From Rhizobium oryzihabitans (GTDB lineage: Bacteria > Pseudomonadota > Alphaproteobacteria > Rhizobiales > Rhizobiaceae), in NCBI RefSeq assembly GCF_010669145.1, contig NZ_CP048635.1:868001-932000 (forward strand): 64,000 bases of DNA. The letters run 5' to 3'. A program made the position numbers and the translations under genes. The notes under the pieces are model-generated. The model was not told where the DNA came from. It saw nothing but the letters and a program-made list of their open reading frames with translations, and ran no database searches. The number at the start of each line of letters is the position of its first letter. Position 1 is the stretch's first letter. Positions 17,520 through 31,142 of this stretch are shown here, piece after piece.

Positions 17520-18743
17520 ATGATAAAGATGATCCTTTCAGGTGTCCGCAAATTCGGCTGCATGATGGTTGCAGGTTTGGCAATCTCGCTGGTGCCCGTT
17601 TCTGCTCACGCAGATGCGGGGTTCAGACAGTGGATCAACCAGTTCTACGCAACAGCCGCCAAAGAAGGCATTAGCAAGGCCACATATCAAAAGGCCTTTG
17701 CCGGCGTCAGCGAGCCGGATCCGGATGCGCTGCGCAAGGCGACTTTTCAGCCGGAATTCACCACCCAGATCTGGGATTATCTCGATTCCCGCGTGAACCC
17801 CTATACGGTGCGGATCGGCCGCGAGATGAAGATGAAGCATGCGACGACCCTCAACTGGATCGAGCGCAACTTCAACGTCGATAAACATATCATCCTTGCC
17901 ATCTGGTCGATGGAATCCAATTACGGCGCCGTTCTCGAAAAGCCGGAGCGACTGCACAATATTCCGCAGGCGCTGGCCACACTTGCCTATTCCGACCCCA
18001 AGCGCGCCAAATTTGCGCGCACGCAATTGATCGCCGCGCTCAAAATCCTGCAGGCGGGCGATGTGACGCCCAAGCAGCTGACGGGCTCCTGGGCGGGCGC
18101 GATGGGTCACACCCAGTTCATTCCGACCAGCTATCTGCTTTATGCGGTGGATGCTGATGGCAACGGCAAGCGCGATATCTGGCACTCGGTTCCCGACGCT
18201 CTGGCAACGGCTGCCAATCTTCTTTCCCGGAATGGCTGGGAGCCCGGCCGGACATGGGGTTACGAGACCGCAGTGCCGCGGGGCGGCGCGCGTTACGAAG
18301 GCCAGACGAAGACGATTGCCGAATGGGCAAAGCTTGGTTTTGCCCGCCCGAACGGCAAGAATTTCACCCGCGGCTCCGACCGCGCCATGCTGAAATTGCA
18401 GGGCGGCGCAAACGGCCCCGGGTTCCTGATGATGAAAAACTTCTTCACCATCAAGAAATACAACGCATCGGACAGCTATGCGCTGGCAGTTGGCCTGCTT
18501 GCCGACGAGATAGCCGGTTATGGCGGCATGCAGCAGAAATGGCCACGCCCGGATGGCACGCTCGATATTCGTGAAAAGTTCGAACTCCAGACCCGCATGA
18601 AGGAACTGGGTTATTACGATGGCGAGATCGACGGCAATTTCGGCTCCGGTTCAAAGGCTGCCATCAGCGCCATCCAGTCGCGCATGGGCATGGAGAATGA
18701 CGGCCAGCCGTCGCAGCGATTGCTGAGAGCCCTGCGCAACTAA
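17520..18743 (+). CDS. MltB-type lytic murein transglycosylase with peptidoglycan-binding tail
   Basis: Cleaves glycan strands of peptidoglycan, forming 1,6-anhydro ends. The 407-residue periplasmic protein has a signal peptide (to about residue 29, VSAHADAG) and an SLT_2 domain with catalytic Glu132 in WSMESNYGA, the family segment SWAGAMGHTQFIPTSYL, and GRTWGYETAVPRG. A C-terminal PG_binding_1 domain follows (about 345-407; LQTRMKELGYYDGEIDGNFG). No lipobox is seen, so it is soluble, unlike Escherichia coli MltB. ATG at 17520 is chosen because it starts a proper signal peptide; an upstream in-frame ATG at 17472 would add 16 charged residues. The SGNH-like gene begins 64 bases downstream, probably in the same transcript. 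Confidence 0.9.
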   Translation: MIKMILSGVRKFGCMMVAGLAISLVPVSAHADAGFRQWINQFYATAAKEGISKATYQKAFAGVSEPDPDALRKATFQPEFTTQIWDYLDSRVNPYTVRIGREMKMKHATTLNWIERNFNVDKHIILAIWSMESNYGAVLEKPERLHNIPQALATLAYSDPKRAKFARTQLIAALKILQAGDVTPKQLTGSWAGAMGHTQFIPTSYLLYAVDADGNGKRDIWHSVPDALATAANLLSRNGWEPGRTWGYETAVPRGGARYEGQTKTIAEWAKLGFARPNGKNFTRGSDRAMLKLQGGANGPGFLMMKNFFTIKKYNASDSYALAVGLLADEIAGYGGMQQKWPRPDGTLDIREKFELQTRMKELGYYDGEIDGNFGSGSKAAISAIQSRMGMENDGQPSQRLLRALRN

Positions 18744-18807
18744 TAGTGTGCCGGCAAATTCGGCGACGGTCGTTACCGCCGCCGAGCCATCCGGAAAGGT
18801 CGATGTC

Positions 18808-20043
18808 ATGAGTAGGACACCTGCTGCGAAACGCGGAAAGACAGGCTGGCGCTTCTGCGTCATCATTCTTTGTGCGGCCATCTGCGCCCCGCTCGTGCCG
18901 TCCGAAAGCTTTGCCCAGGAACAGCGGCGAACTCTGTTCGAAATGCTGTTCGGCAGGCCCGTGGGACGAGAGGATGCGCCGGGCCGCGAATACCAGCCGC
19001 GCAACCGCCGGGATTTCCCATCGGCCCCGCGCGAAAGAGCGGTCACTCGTCCGCAGCCCGCAAGAAAAACGCCTTCGGTGGTTCAGATGCGAACCATAAA
19101 ACCGGAGCCGGCCGCCAAGCTTGAAAATGCAAGGCGCGTGCTGGTGGTCGGCGATTTTCTGGCCGGAGGCATGGGCGAAGAACTGGTCAACGCCTTTGCC
19201 AGTTCGCCGGCAATTGCCGTGGATGTGCGGGCAAACGGCTCTTCCGGCCTCGTTCGCACCGATTATTACGACTGGTTCGCCAACCTGCCGCAGTTCATAA
19301 ACGAAACCAACCCGGCCACGATCGTCATCATGATGGGATCGAACGATCGCCAGCAGATGCAGATCGGCGATATCAGGGAAAAATTCGGCACCGATGTCTG
19401 GTTCAAGGAATATGAGCGGCGGATCGATGAGCTTCTGACCATTGCCGGTCGCAAGAAGGTACCGCTGCTGTGGGTTGGACTGCCCGCTTTCCAGTCGCCG
19501 TCGCTCACGGCCGATCTGGTCGGCTTCAACCGGCTTTATCGCAGCCATGTCGAGAAATACGGCGGCGAATTCGTGGATGTGTGGGACGGTTTCGTCGATG
19601 AGGCGGGAAAATTCGTCATTACCGGTTACGACATGAACGGTCAGCAGGCGCGCCTGCGCGAGGCCGATGGCGTTGGCATGACAAGCGCCGGCAAACGCAA
19701 GCTTGCCTTTTACGTCGAGAAATTCGTGCGCAGGCACCTCGACAGCGCCGGGCCGGACCTCGTGAAACTGGATGGCAGCAATCTGCCCGCGCTCACCTCG
19801 CTGCCGGCACTCGGCATCGACGCGGGACAGGTACGCACGCAACCGATCAGCCTCACCGATCCCAATCTCGATGGCGGCGACAGGCTGCTTGGCGACACCC
19901 CAGCGACAGCCGGGCCGACACGCGTATCGGTGGTGGAATCGCCGCGCGAACGGCTGACCAAGCGTGGCGAGATGGCCGATGCGCCGGCGGGCCGTATCGA
20001 TGACTATCGCATCGCCCCGGATGCGGCACAGGCCAGGCAATAG
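18808..20043 (+). CDS. DUF459 SGNH-hydrolase-like exported protein
   Basis: A 411-residue protein with an N-terminal signal or anchor sequence (WRFCVIILCAAICAPLVPS). A proline/arginine-rich spacer leads to an SGNH-fold domain (about 105-310) of the DUF459 family: VLVVGDFLAGGMGEEL, GSSGLVRTDYYDWF, VIMMGSNDRQQM and VDVWDGFVDEAGKF. The family is rhizobial and usually taken as a periplasmic esterase or acetyltransferase-like protein. The block I serine (GDS) is Phe here (GDFLA), and the block V region reads DGVGMTSAG without the usual His, so catalysis is doubtful. The C-terminal 100 residues look disordered. ATG at 18808 gives a proper signal sequence. It is probably cotranscribed with the transglycosylase gene. 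Confidence 0.82.
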   Translation: MSRTPAAKRGKTGWRFCVIILCAAICAPLVPSESFAQEQRRTLFEMLFGRPVGREDAPGREYQPRNRRDFPSAPRERAVTRPQPARKTPSVVQMRTIKPEPAAKLENARRVLVVGDFLAGGMGEELVNAFASSPAIAVDVRANGSSGLVRTDYYDWFANLPQFINETNPATIVIMMGSNDRQQMQIGDIREKFGTDVWFKEYERRIDELLTIAGRKKVPLLWVGLPAFQSPSLTADLVGFNRLYRSHVEKYGGEFVDVWDGFVDEAGKFVITGYDMNGQQARLREADGVGMTSAGKRKLAFYVEKFVRRHLDSAGPDLVKLDGSNLPALTSLPALGIDAGQVRTQPISLTDPNLDGGDRLLGDTPATAGPTRVSVVESPRERLTKRGEMADAPAGRIDDYRIAPDAAQARQ

Positions 20044-20249
20044 GCGCTATCAGACCGGCAAGAGCCCGTCAGGGCGTAATGTTTAGGCAATCCGAAAATG
20101 GCAGGATAAGTGAAGCTCTGCAGGAATGCGGCCTGTAACCGCATTTTCGCATGGCGATCTTTCTTCGACACATCCACGAAACCGTCATTTTCATTTCATG
20201 CGCGACACCTTGCACGGAAAGCGCGCCCAGACATTGCCGAGAACAATTC

Positions 20250-20924
20250 ATGCGCCTGCTGCTTGTTGAAGATGAACGCGAAATGGCAGCAGCCCTGTCC
20301 GCCGCCCTGCATCGGTTCGATATCATCGTCGATAATGTCGGGACGCTCGATCTTGCACGTCATGCGATCATGGACGGCGTTCACGATCTCGTCGTGCTAG
20401 ACCGGCAATTGCCGGATGGCGACGGCATCGAACTCATAGAAGATCTGCGCCTGCTGCCCGTCACCCCGCCCGTCATCGTGTTGACGGCGCAGGGAACGCT
20501 TGCGGACCGGGTGAACGGCCTGAACCTTGGAGCCGACGATTATCTCGGCAAACCCTTCGCCGTCGAGGAGCTTCTGGCCCGCATCCGCGCCCTGATGCGC
20601 AGACCGGCCGGCACCGTGACGATGACGGCGAAACTGGGCAAGCTGGAATTTTGCTTCGAAACCCGGGAGGTGCGCATCAAGGGGGAGTTCATTCCCCTGA
20701 CGAGACGCGAGCTGCTCATTCTCGAAGCCCTGCTGCGCCGGCAGGGCAGGACGGTGCTGCGATCGGTGCTCGAAGAGGCCGTTTATAATTTCGACGACGA
20801 GATCCAGTCCAATGCGCTTGATTCCCACATTTCGCGCCTGCGCCGCAAATTGCAGGCGGCGGATGCGGGCCTCGAAGTCCACGGCATTCGCGGCGTTGGT
20901 TATCTTCTGAGGGCAGCCGCATGA
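20250..20924 (+). CDS. OmpR-family response regulator
   Basis: A 224-residue DNA-binding regulator. The receiver domain (about 1-115) has acidic residues in VEDE, phospho-acceptor Asp51 in VVLDRQLPDGDG and Lys in LGKPFAVEEL. The winged helix domain (about 128-222) contains PLTRRELLILEALLRRQGRTV and SHISRLRRKL. ATG at 20250 begins the canonical MRLLLVEDE; the in-frame ATG at 20151 would add an unrelated leader. The gene overlaps the kinase gene by four bases (ATGA), so the two form one system. Targets are unknown; proximity to cell wall genes is suggestive only. Confidence 0.93.
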   Translation: MRLLLVEDEREMAAALSAALHRFDIIVDNVGTLDLARHAIMDGVHDLVVLDRQLPDGDGIELIEDLRLLPVTPPVIVLTAQGTLADRVNGLNLGADDYLGKPFAVEELLARIRALMRRPAGTVTMTAKLGKLEFCFETREVRIKGEFIPLTRRELLILEALLRRQGRTVLRSVLEEAVYNFDDEIQSNALDSHISRLRRKLQAADAGLEVHGIRGVGYLLRAAA

Positions 20925-22273
20925 AGCTGGCCGGGAGGAAATCGCTCAAGCGTCGCCTGACAATTCAATTGCTGCTGTTCCAGATCGGCAGCCTTTTCAT
21001 CGTCAGTGCTGCGATCGTCGCTTATCTGTCGAGCGGCGGTGCAGGCAGCGCCCTGCTCAGCCCGCAGGCAGCCCAGATTACCGCCAATGCAATCGTGCGG
21101 GACAAGGACGGTCGACTGGTGCTCGAGGAGACGCAAGATTTCATCGAGATGCGCAGCAACATGCCCGATTTCTGGTTCGTCGCGGTCGGCGAAAAGGGCG
21201 ATGTCGTGCAGGGCGGGCCAGTGCCCGAAGCATTCAACATGGATCAGCAGCTCAGCGATATCAGGGTTTCCGATGTGCGCGACGCGGCCTTGTCCTATTC
21301 CTATCTTGCCGTCGTGCGCATCGCCGTCGTCCGCCGTGTTTCCGGACCGGCGGGCGAGTTCGTGATGATCGGCAAAGGCGGTCCGTTCAGCATGACATTC
21401 CCGGTTCTGCTGTTCTCCAACATATTGATCCTGCCGATCCTCATTCTCATGTCCATCGTCACGATCGTGACCATTCCCTGGATCATTCGCAGGGAATTTC
21501 TCGCCCTTTCCACCATTGCGCACACGGCGGAAACCATCGATATCGACAAGCGTGGATATCGGTTACCGGATGCCGATATTCCACGGGAGGTGCAGCCGCT
21601 CGTTCATGCCGTCAACGGCGCGTTGCAACGGCTGGACGATGGTTATGAGCGACACAAGCGTTTCATCCTCGATGCCGCCCATGAATTGCGAACCCCGGTC
21701 GCCATTCTCCAGACCCGTGTCGAAACGCTGCTGGACGGGCCGGACCGGAGCAGGATATTGGCAGATGCCAGCCGTATCGCCGTGCTTGCCGAACAATTGC
21801 TCGATCTGCAGCGACTTGGCGGGCAAAAGGCGCCCCTTATCCCGCTTGATCTCGTTGGCCTTTGCAGGTCGGTCGTGGCAGATATGGCGCCGCTTGCAAT
21901 CTCTCAAGGCTACGAGCTTTCGTTCGAGCCGGAAGAAGAGCCTATCCTCGCCCTTGCCGATGACGCCTCGCTGCAACGCGCCCTGATGAACATCGTGCAA
22001 AATGCCATCGAACATGGCGGCAATCGCGGAACGATCACCATAAAAGTAGGGGCCAACCGCGTGATCGACATATCCGACGAAGGCAACGGAATTCCCGAAG
22101 AGGACCGGGAAGCCGTGTTCGACGCATTCCACCGGTTGAGGCCCAAGGATCGCGGCACCGGGCTCGGTCTCAACCTCGTGCAGGAAATCGTCCGCTACCA
22201 TGGCGGAGAGATCACCATCAGTGATTCTCCCGCTGGCGGGGCCTCCTTTCGCATCAGCCTCCCCTACTGCTGA
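20921..22273 (+). CDS. membrane sensor histidine kinase, partner of the regulator at 20250
   Basis: A 450-residue kinase. The first membrane segment is at about 16-36 and a periplasmic sensor of about 115 residues follows. The second membrane segment (LLFSNILILPILILMSIVTIVTIPW) is at about 164-190, then HAMP. The HisKA domain has phospho-acceptor His254 in DAAHELRTPV. The HATPase domain has the N-box QNAIEHGG, G1 DEGNGIPEE and G2 GTGLGLNLV. The start ATG overlaps the regulator stop. The sensor domain has no recognised ligand motif. A strong terminator at 22385 closes the operon. Confidence 0.93.
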   Translation: MKLAGRKSLKRRLTIQLLLFQIGSLFIVSAAIVAYLSSGGAGSALLSPQAAQITANAIVRDKDGRLVLEETQDFIEMRSNMPDFWFVAVGEKGDVVQGGPVPEAFNMDQQLSDIRVSDVRDAALSYSYLAVVRIAVVRRVSGPAGEFVMIGKGGPFSMTFPVLLFSNILILPILILMSIVTIVTIPWIIRREFLALSTIAHTAETIDIDKRGYRLPDADIPREVQPLVHAVNGALQRLDDGYERHKRFILDAAHELRTPVAILQTRVETLLDGPDRSRILADASRIAVLAEQLLDLQRLGGQKAPLIPLDLVGLCRSVVADMAPLAISQGYELSFEPEEEPILALADDASLQRALMNIVQNAIEHGGNRGTITIKVGANRVIDISDEGNGIPEEDREAVFDAFHRLRPKDRGTGLGLNLVQEIVRYHGGEITISDSPAGGASFRISLPYC

Positions 22274-22384
22274 ACCAGTCCTGTCTTTTGAAGCACGTAA
22301 TATTATTGCAATTCTCAGGCGCGATATATTGTCCGTCCCCCTGAATGCGAGACCTCCATCGCGTTCCGGTTCTCCAGTCAAACA

Positions 22385-22421
22385 AAAGGCCTGTTGTGAA
22401 ACACAACAGGCCTTTCTGTTT
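22385..22421. terminator. bidirectional terminator between the kinase gene and gltD
   Basis: A perfect 14-bp stem (AAAGGCCTGTTGTG and its complement) with a 3-base loop lies between convergent genes; T-rich tails follow on both strands. Confidence 0.88.
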
Positions 22422-22453
22422 TCGTTACGACGGCTTGCGCCGCATCAACCGGC

Positions 22454-23908
22454 TCAGCGCGGCAGGACGGTTGCACCCATCAGCGCCTCGTCGATTGCGC
22501 GTGCCGCCTGGCGGCCTTCGCGGATGGCCCAGACCACCAGCGACTGGCCGCGGCGAACGTCGCCCGCCGCCCACAGCTTGTCGACCGAGGTCCTGTAGTC
22601 CGTCTCATTGGCGACCACATTGGTGGAGCCGCGGCGATCGGTGTTGAGCGTCAGCTTTCCATTCATTTCCTTCAGCACGCTATCGGTGAAGGGGCCGGAG
22701 AAGCCGATGGCGATGAAGGCGAGATCGGCCTTGATGATGAATTCCGTGCCGGCGATGGGCTTGCGACGGTCATCCACCTGACAGCACTTCACACCGGTCA
22801 GAACGCCGTCTTCGCCAACGAATTCGAGCGTGGCGACCTGGAACTCGCGAATGGCGCCTTCGGCCTGCGAGGACGACGTGCGCATCTTGGTTGCCCAGAA
22901 AGGCCAGACCGCGAGTTTGTCTTCCTTTTCCGGCGGCATCGGGCGGATGTCGAGCTGCGTGACTTTCACCGCACCCTGGCGGAAGGCCGTACCGACGCAG
23001 TCAGACGCCGTATCACCGCCACCAACAACGACAACATGCTTGCCGCCGGCGAGGATGGGATCGGCAGGCCAGCCGATGCTGTCGATGTTTTCGCGGCCAA
23101 CGCGGCGGTTCTGCTGTACGAGGTAAGGCATGGCGTCGTAAACGCCGTTGAAATCAGCGCCGCCGATACCGGCCGGGCGCGGGGTTTCCGAGCCGCCGCA
23201 ATAAAGCACGGCATCGTGGTCGGCCAGAAGCGCCTCGACCGTCACATCCACGCCGACATTGACGCCGCAATGGAAGGTGACGCCTTCGCCCTTGATCTGC
23301 TCGACACGGCGATCGATGAAGTTCTTCTCCATCTTGAAATCCGGAATGCCGTAACGCAGCAACCCGCCTGGCTTGGATTCACGCTCGTAGACATGAACCT
23401 CGTGACCGGCACGGCCAAGCTGCTGTGCGGCTGCCATGCCCGAGGGCCCGGAACCGATGACGGCAACTTTTTTCCCGGTGTGGATCGTCGCCGGCTTCGG
23501 CACGATAAAGCCCAATTCATAGGCCTTGTCGGCGATGGCCTGCTCGACGGTCTTGATAGCGACCGGTGCATCCTCGAGGTTCAGCGTGCACGCCTCCTCA
23601 CAAGGCGCGGGACAGACGCGGCCGGTGAATTCCGGGAAGTTGTTGGTGGAGTGGAGGTTGCGGATCGCCTCTTCCCAGTTGTTGTTATAGACCAGATCGT
23701 TCCAGTCGGGGATCTGGTTGTGCACGGGACAGCCCGTCGGGCCGTGACAATAGGGAATGCCGCAATCCATGCAGCGTGCCGACTGCTTCTGCACCTCGGC
23801 ATCCGACATCGGAATGGTGAATTCGCGGAAATGGCGGATGCGGTCCGATGCGGGCTGATACTTACCCACCTGCCGGTCGATCTCCAGAAAACCTGTAACC
23901 TTGCCCAC
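22454..23908 (-). CDS. gltD: glutamate synthase (NADPH) small subunit
   Basis: Beta subunit of NADPH-GOGAT, which passes electrons from NADPH through FAD to the large subunit for glutamate formation. The 484-residue protein has the N-terminal iron-sulphur cysteines (ARCMDCGIPYCHG; CPAPCEEACTL), an FAD-binding motif KVAVIGSGPSGMAAAQQL and an NADPH-binding segment HVVVVGGGDTASDC. Translation starts at GTG (23908) with TGAGGA eight bases upstream. It belongs to one transcript with gltB, separated by a small membrane ORF. The order gltB-gltD is typical of rhizobia. Confidence 0.95.
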   Translation of the reverse strand: MGKVTGFLEIDRQVGKYQPASDRIRHFREFTIPMSDAEVQKQSARCMDCGIPYCHGPTGCPVHNQIPDWNDLVYNNNWEEAIRNLHSTNNFPEFTGRVCPAPCEEACTLNLEDAPVAIKTVEQAIADKAYELGFIVPKPATIHTGKKVAVIGSGPSGMAAAQQLGRAGHEVHVYERESKPGGLLRYGIPDFKMEKNFIDRRVEQIKGEGVTFHCGVNVGVDVTVEALLADHDAVLYCGGSETPRPAGIGGADFNGVYDAMPYLVQQNRRVGRENIDSIGWPADPILAGGKHVVVVGGGDTASDCVGTAFRQGAVKVTQLDIRPMPPEKEDKLAVWPFWATKMRTSSSQAEGAIREFQVATLEFVGEDGVLTGVKCCQVDDRRKPIAGTEFIIKADLAFIAIGFSGPFTDSVLKEMNGKLTLNTDRRGSTNVVANETDYRTSVDKLWAAGDVRRGQSLVVWAIREGRQAARAIDEALMGATVLPR

Positions 23909-23923
23909 GTTTATGTCCTCACA

Positions 23924-24082
23924 TCAAAGCGGAGCGCCTGTCGGCCCCCAGTACCAGGTGGCGAAACCAAAAGCCGCCCCCAGTACGATGAACTCAAATC
24001 CGGTCTCGCCGCTTGTCCAGTGGATCACCGTGGGAACGGCAACCGCGATCATCAGCGAGACCAGTTGGTGTAGTATCCTCAC
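23924..24082 (-). CDS. small membrane protein between gltB and gltD
   Basis: A 52-codon frame found by reading the gap between the two glutamate synthase genes. It begins at GTG (24082), eight bases after the gltB stop, and ends 15 bases before the gltD start; its last bases run into the gltD ribosome site. The product has two hydrophobic stretches, LVSLMIAVAVPTVIHW and FIVLGAAFGFATWYWG, around a short polar loop (TSGETGFE), giving a possible helical hairpin in the membrane. There is no good ribosome site, so expression probably depends on coupling to gltB. No family is recognised. The tight packing and protein-like composition argue that it is real. Confidence 0.55.
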   Translation of the reverse strand: MRILHQLVSLMIAVAVPTVIHWTSGETGFEFIVLGAAFGFATWYWGPTGAPL

Positions 24083-24090
24083 GCGGCGGA

Positions 24091-28836
<4,746 letters not shown>

Positions 28837-29207
28837 TTTTGTCCCTCCTGCAAAATTACTTGCATGGTTTCATGCGAAGATCCGGCTCGACACGAATTTC
28901 CGTTTCCCGAAAAATCCGCACTCAACCCGGTTCGATCAAATTTAGGACAGCAAAGCTGTCTCAATTCGGAAGAATTTTGGCAGAAACTGGCGGATTTAGC
29001 AAGGGTGCGAATCCAATTAGTCGCACTACCGATTTGCAGCGAAGTTTCGATACTGACCTATTGCGCGAAACTTTCTGTCGCAAAGCGGCTCGACCCATTG
29101 CTTTCATTGCCGGATTTGCCAATCGCCAAGTTAGGTCCTAGAACTTTTGCCGGTCATCGGCCACGCATTGCCAAACCAGAACCTCAGCCATCGGAAAGCC
29201 TTCAGAG
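28837..29207. promoter_or_regulatory. divergent gltB/ltaE control region
   Basis: This 371-base region has no gene. It holds two dyads that could be operators: GTGCGA-N10-TCGCAC at 29005-29026 and AAGTTTCG-N16-CGAAACTT at 29042-29073. No clear -35/-10 or sigma-54 site could be assigned with confidence. Confidence 0.4.
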
Positions 29208-30260
29208 ATGTTTTTTGCTTCAGACAATTGGGCCGGCGCCCACCCTGCCATCAACGAACGGCTTTCCCGGGAATCCACCCGGTTTGCCTCAGCTTACGGC
29301 AGCAGCGCCCTCGACCTTTCCATAGAAAAACGCTTCAACGAGATATTCGAGCGCGAAGTGGCTGTGTTCTTCGTCGCGACGGGCACGGCGGCCAATTCGC
29401 TTTCGCTGGCAAGCATCGCCCGCCCCGGCGGCCTGACCTTCTGTCACTCCGAAGCCCACGTCATCGAGGACGAGTGCGGCGCGCCGGATTTCTTCTCCGG
29501 CATGCGCATGGTCGCCGTTGAAGGGCCAAACGGCAAAATGCTGCCGGAAAACCTGATCGAGCGTATTTCACGTTATCCGCAGGATGCTGTTCACCACGGG
29601 CGCGCCGCAGCCATCACCATGACGCAGGCAACCGAGGCCGGCACGGTCTATACCCTCGATGAAATTGACGCGATCGCCAAGATCGCCAAGGAGAACGGCC
29701 TGCCGTTGCACATGGACGGCGCGCGTTTTGCCAATGCGCTGGCCGCACTCGGCACCACGCCTGCCGAAATGACCTGGAAACGCGGCGTCGACGTCCTGTC
29801 TTTCGGCGGCACGAAAAACGGCTGCTGGTGCGCGGAAGCAATCGTGTTTTTCGATCCGGCCCTTGCCAAAGACTTCGCCTTCCTGCGCAAGCGCACCGCC
29901 CAGCTCTTTTCGAAGTCCCGCTTCATCGCCGCGCAGTTCGAGGCCTATCTGCAGGACGACCTCTGGCTGGGTCTTGCAAGCCACGCCAATGCCATGGCCA
30001 ACCGGCTGCGCGCCGGCTTTGCCTCGCTCAACAGCGCGCGCTTGGCATGGCCGACCACCGCAAACGAGGTTTTCGCCATTCTGCCAAAGGCCGCCGCCGA
30101 AGCGGCAACGGAAAAGGGCGCGAAGTTCTATGACTGGCTGGTGCCGCGCGACATGCCGGAAAAGGTCGGAAAGGACGAAGTGCTGATCCGCATGGTCACC
30201 AGCTTTGCGACGACCGAAAGCGACGTGGACGAATTCCTGTCGATCTGCGCTTCCGTCTGA
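29208..30260 (+). CDS. ltaE: low-specificity L-threonine aldolase
   Basis: A PLP enzyme splitting L-threonine or L-allo-threonine into glycine and acetaldehyde. The 350-residue protein follows the family closely: FFASDNWAGAHPAI at the start, VATGTAANSLSLA for cofactor binding, LPLHMDGARFANAL with the PLP-contacting Asp, and SFGGTKNG with Schiff-base Lys203. ATG at 29208 has GGAAAG about ten bases upstream. It is single, divergent from gltB, and convergent with the kdp genes. A palindromic unit follows the stop. Confidence 0.92.
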   Translation: MFFASDNWAGAHPAINERLSRESTRFASAYGSSALDLSIEKRFNEIFEREVAVFFVATGTAANSLSLASIARPGGLTFCHSEAHVIEDECGAPDFFSGMRMVAVEGPNGKMLPENLIERISRYPQDAVHHGRAAAITMTQATEAGTVYTLDEIDAIAKIAKENGLPLHMDGARFANALAALGTTPAEMTWKRGVDVLSFGGTKNGCWCAEAIVFFDPALAKDFAFLRKRTAQLFSKSRFIAAQFEAYLQDDLWLGLASHANAMANRLRAGFASLNSARLAWPTTANEVFAILPKAAAEAATEKGAKFYDWLVPRDMPEKVGKDEVLIRMVTSFATTESDVDEFLSICASV

Positions 30261-30325
30261 TATTTCAGGGTGTCGTTTCATAACGGTGCCCGAAGAGTGA
30301 TGGTATCGCTCTTCACAAATTGGAT

Positions 30326-30354
30326 GTCATCCTCGGGCTTAACCCGAGGATGAC
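30326..30354. repeat. rhizobial-type palindromic intergenic unit
   Basis: A perfect 12-bp inverted repeat (GTCATCCTCGGG and its complement, loop CTTAA) between convergent ltaE and kdpE. From memory, near-identical units are scattered through rhizobial and other alphaproteobacterial genomes. It can also act as a bidirectional transcription stop. A second, imperfect hairpin lies just before it at 30292-30314. Confidence 0.7.
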
Positions 30355-30397
30355 GGAGGAGAGGCGGCAGTGTGGGCGCTTCGCCTTAACGACGTAC

Positions 30398-31086
30398 TCA
30401 AACTTCCTGCAACCGGTAACCGACACCGGTCTCCGTCAGAATGTAGCGCGGCTGGTCCGGGATTTTTTCGATTTTCTGGCGAAGCTGCCGCACATAGACC
30501 CGCAAATATTGCACGTCAGTGAGTTCGTCCCACACGTGTTCCAGCAGGAAACGGTGCGTCAGAACCTTGCCCGCATGCTGCACCAGAACCCGCAGAATAT
30601 CATATTCCTTGGGCGAAAGTTTCACCTCCCGGTCCTCCACCCTCACGATACGCCTGACGAGGTCAACCGAGAGATCACCAGTCTGAAAGACCGGTTTCTC
30701 CCCTTGGGTCTGCAGGCGATGGCGCAGGGCGACGCGGATGCGGGCGACGAGCTCGTTCATACCGAAAGGCTTGGTGATGTAATCATCCGCTCCCAGTTCC
30801 AGTGCCCTGACGATACCCGCTTCGTCCGTTCGGCTGGAAAGGATGATGACGGGCAGGGAAAGCCCTTCCCCCGCCATTTTGCCAGAAGGTCATGCCCCGA
30901 CATATCCGGCAGGCCAAGATCGAGAACCACAAGATCGGGCTTGTCCTCATTCACCAGCTCCATCGCGACGCGGGCATTCATCGCCTCGCTGACCGCATAG
31001 TCCTGCGTCGAGAGGCCTACTCGCAAAAGCTTGCGGATCGGCGGCTCATCATCGACGATCAGAATGCGGACGGCGGAATTGGTCAT
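30398..31086 (-). pseudogene. kdpE: kdpE, response regulator of the Kdp system, frameshifted
   Basis: Partner of KdpD, normally activating kdp transcription under low potassium or osmotic stress. Two overlapping reading frames together make a normal 229-residue OmpR-family regulator. The N-terminal part starts at ATG 31086 (MTNSAVRILIVDDEPP; phospho-acceptor Asp in VVLDLGLPD) and the rest (LPVIILSSRTDEAG, YITKPFGMNEL and the winged helix to LTETGVGYRLQEV) continues in another frame. The break is at the run of five C at 30868-30872 (plus strand). One more C would restore a continuous protein, reading WRGEGLSLPV across the join. Either a one-base deletion disabled the gene, the run is slippery, or the base is a sequencing error. 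All other domains are intact, so the event is recent. Confidence 0.85.
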
Positions 31087-31142
31087 TTCCGATCTCCTTT
31101 GGCGGCATGGCACGGCACGCGAATGATTCCTGAAATCGCGCC

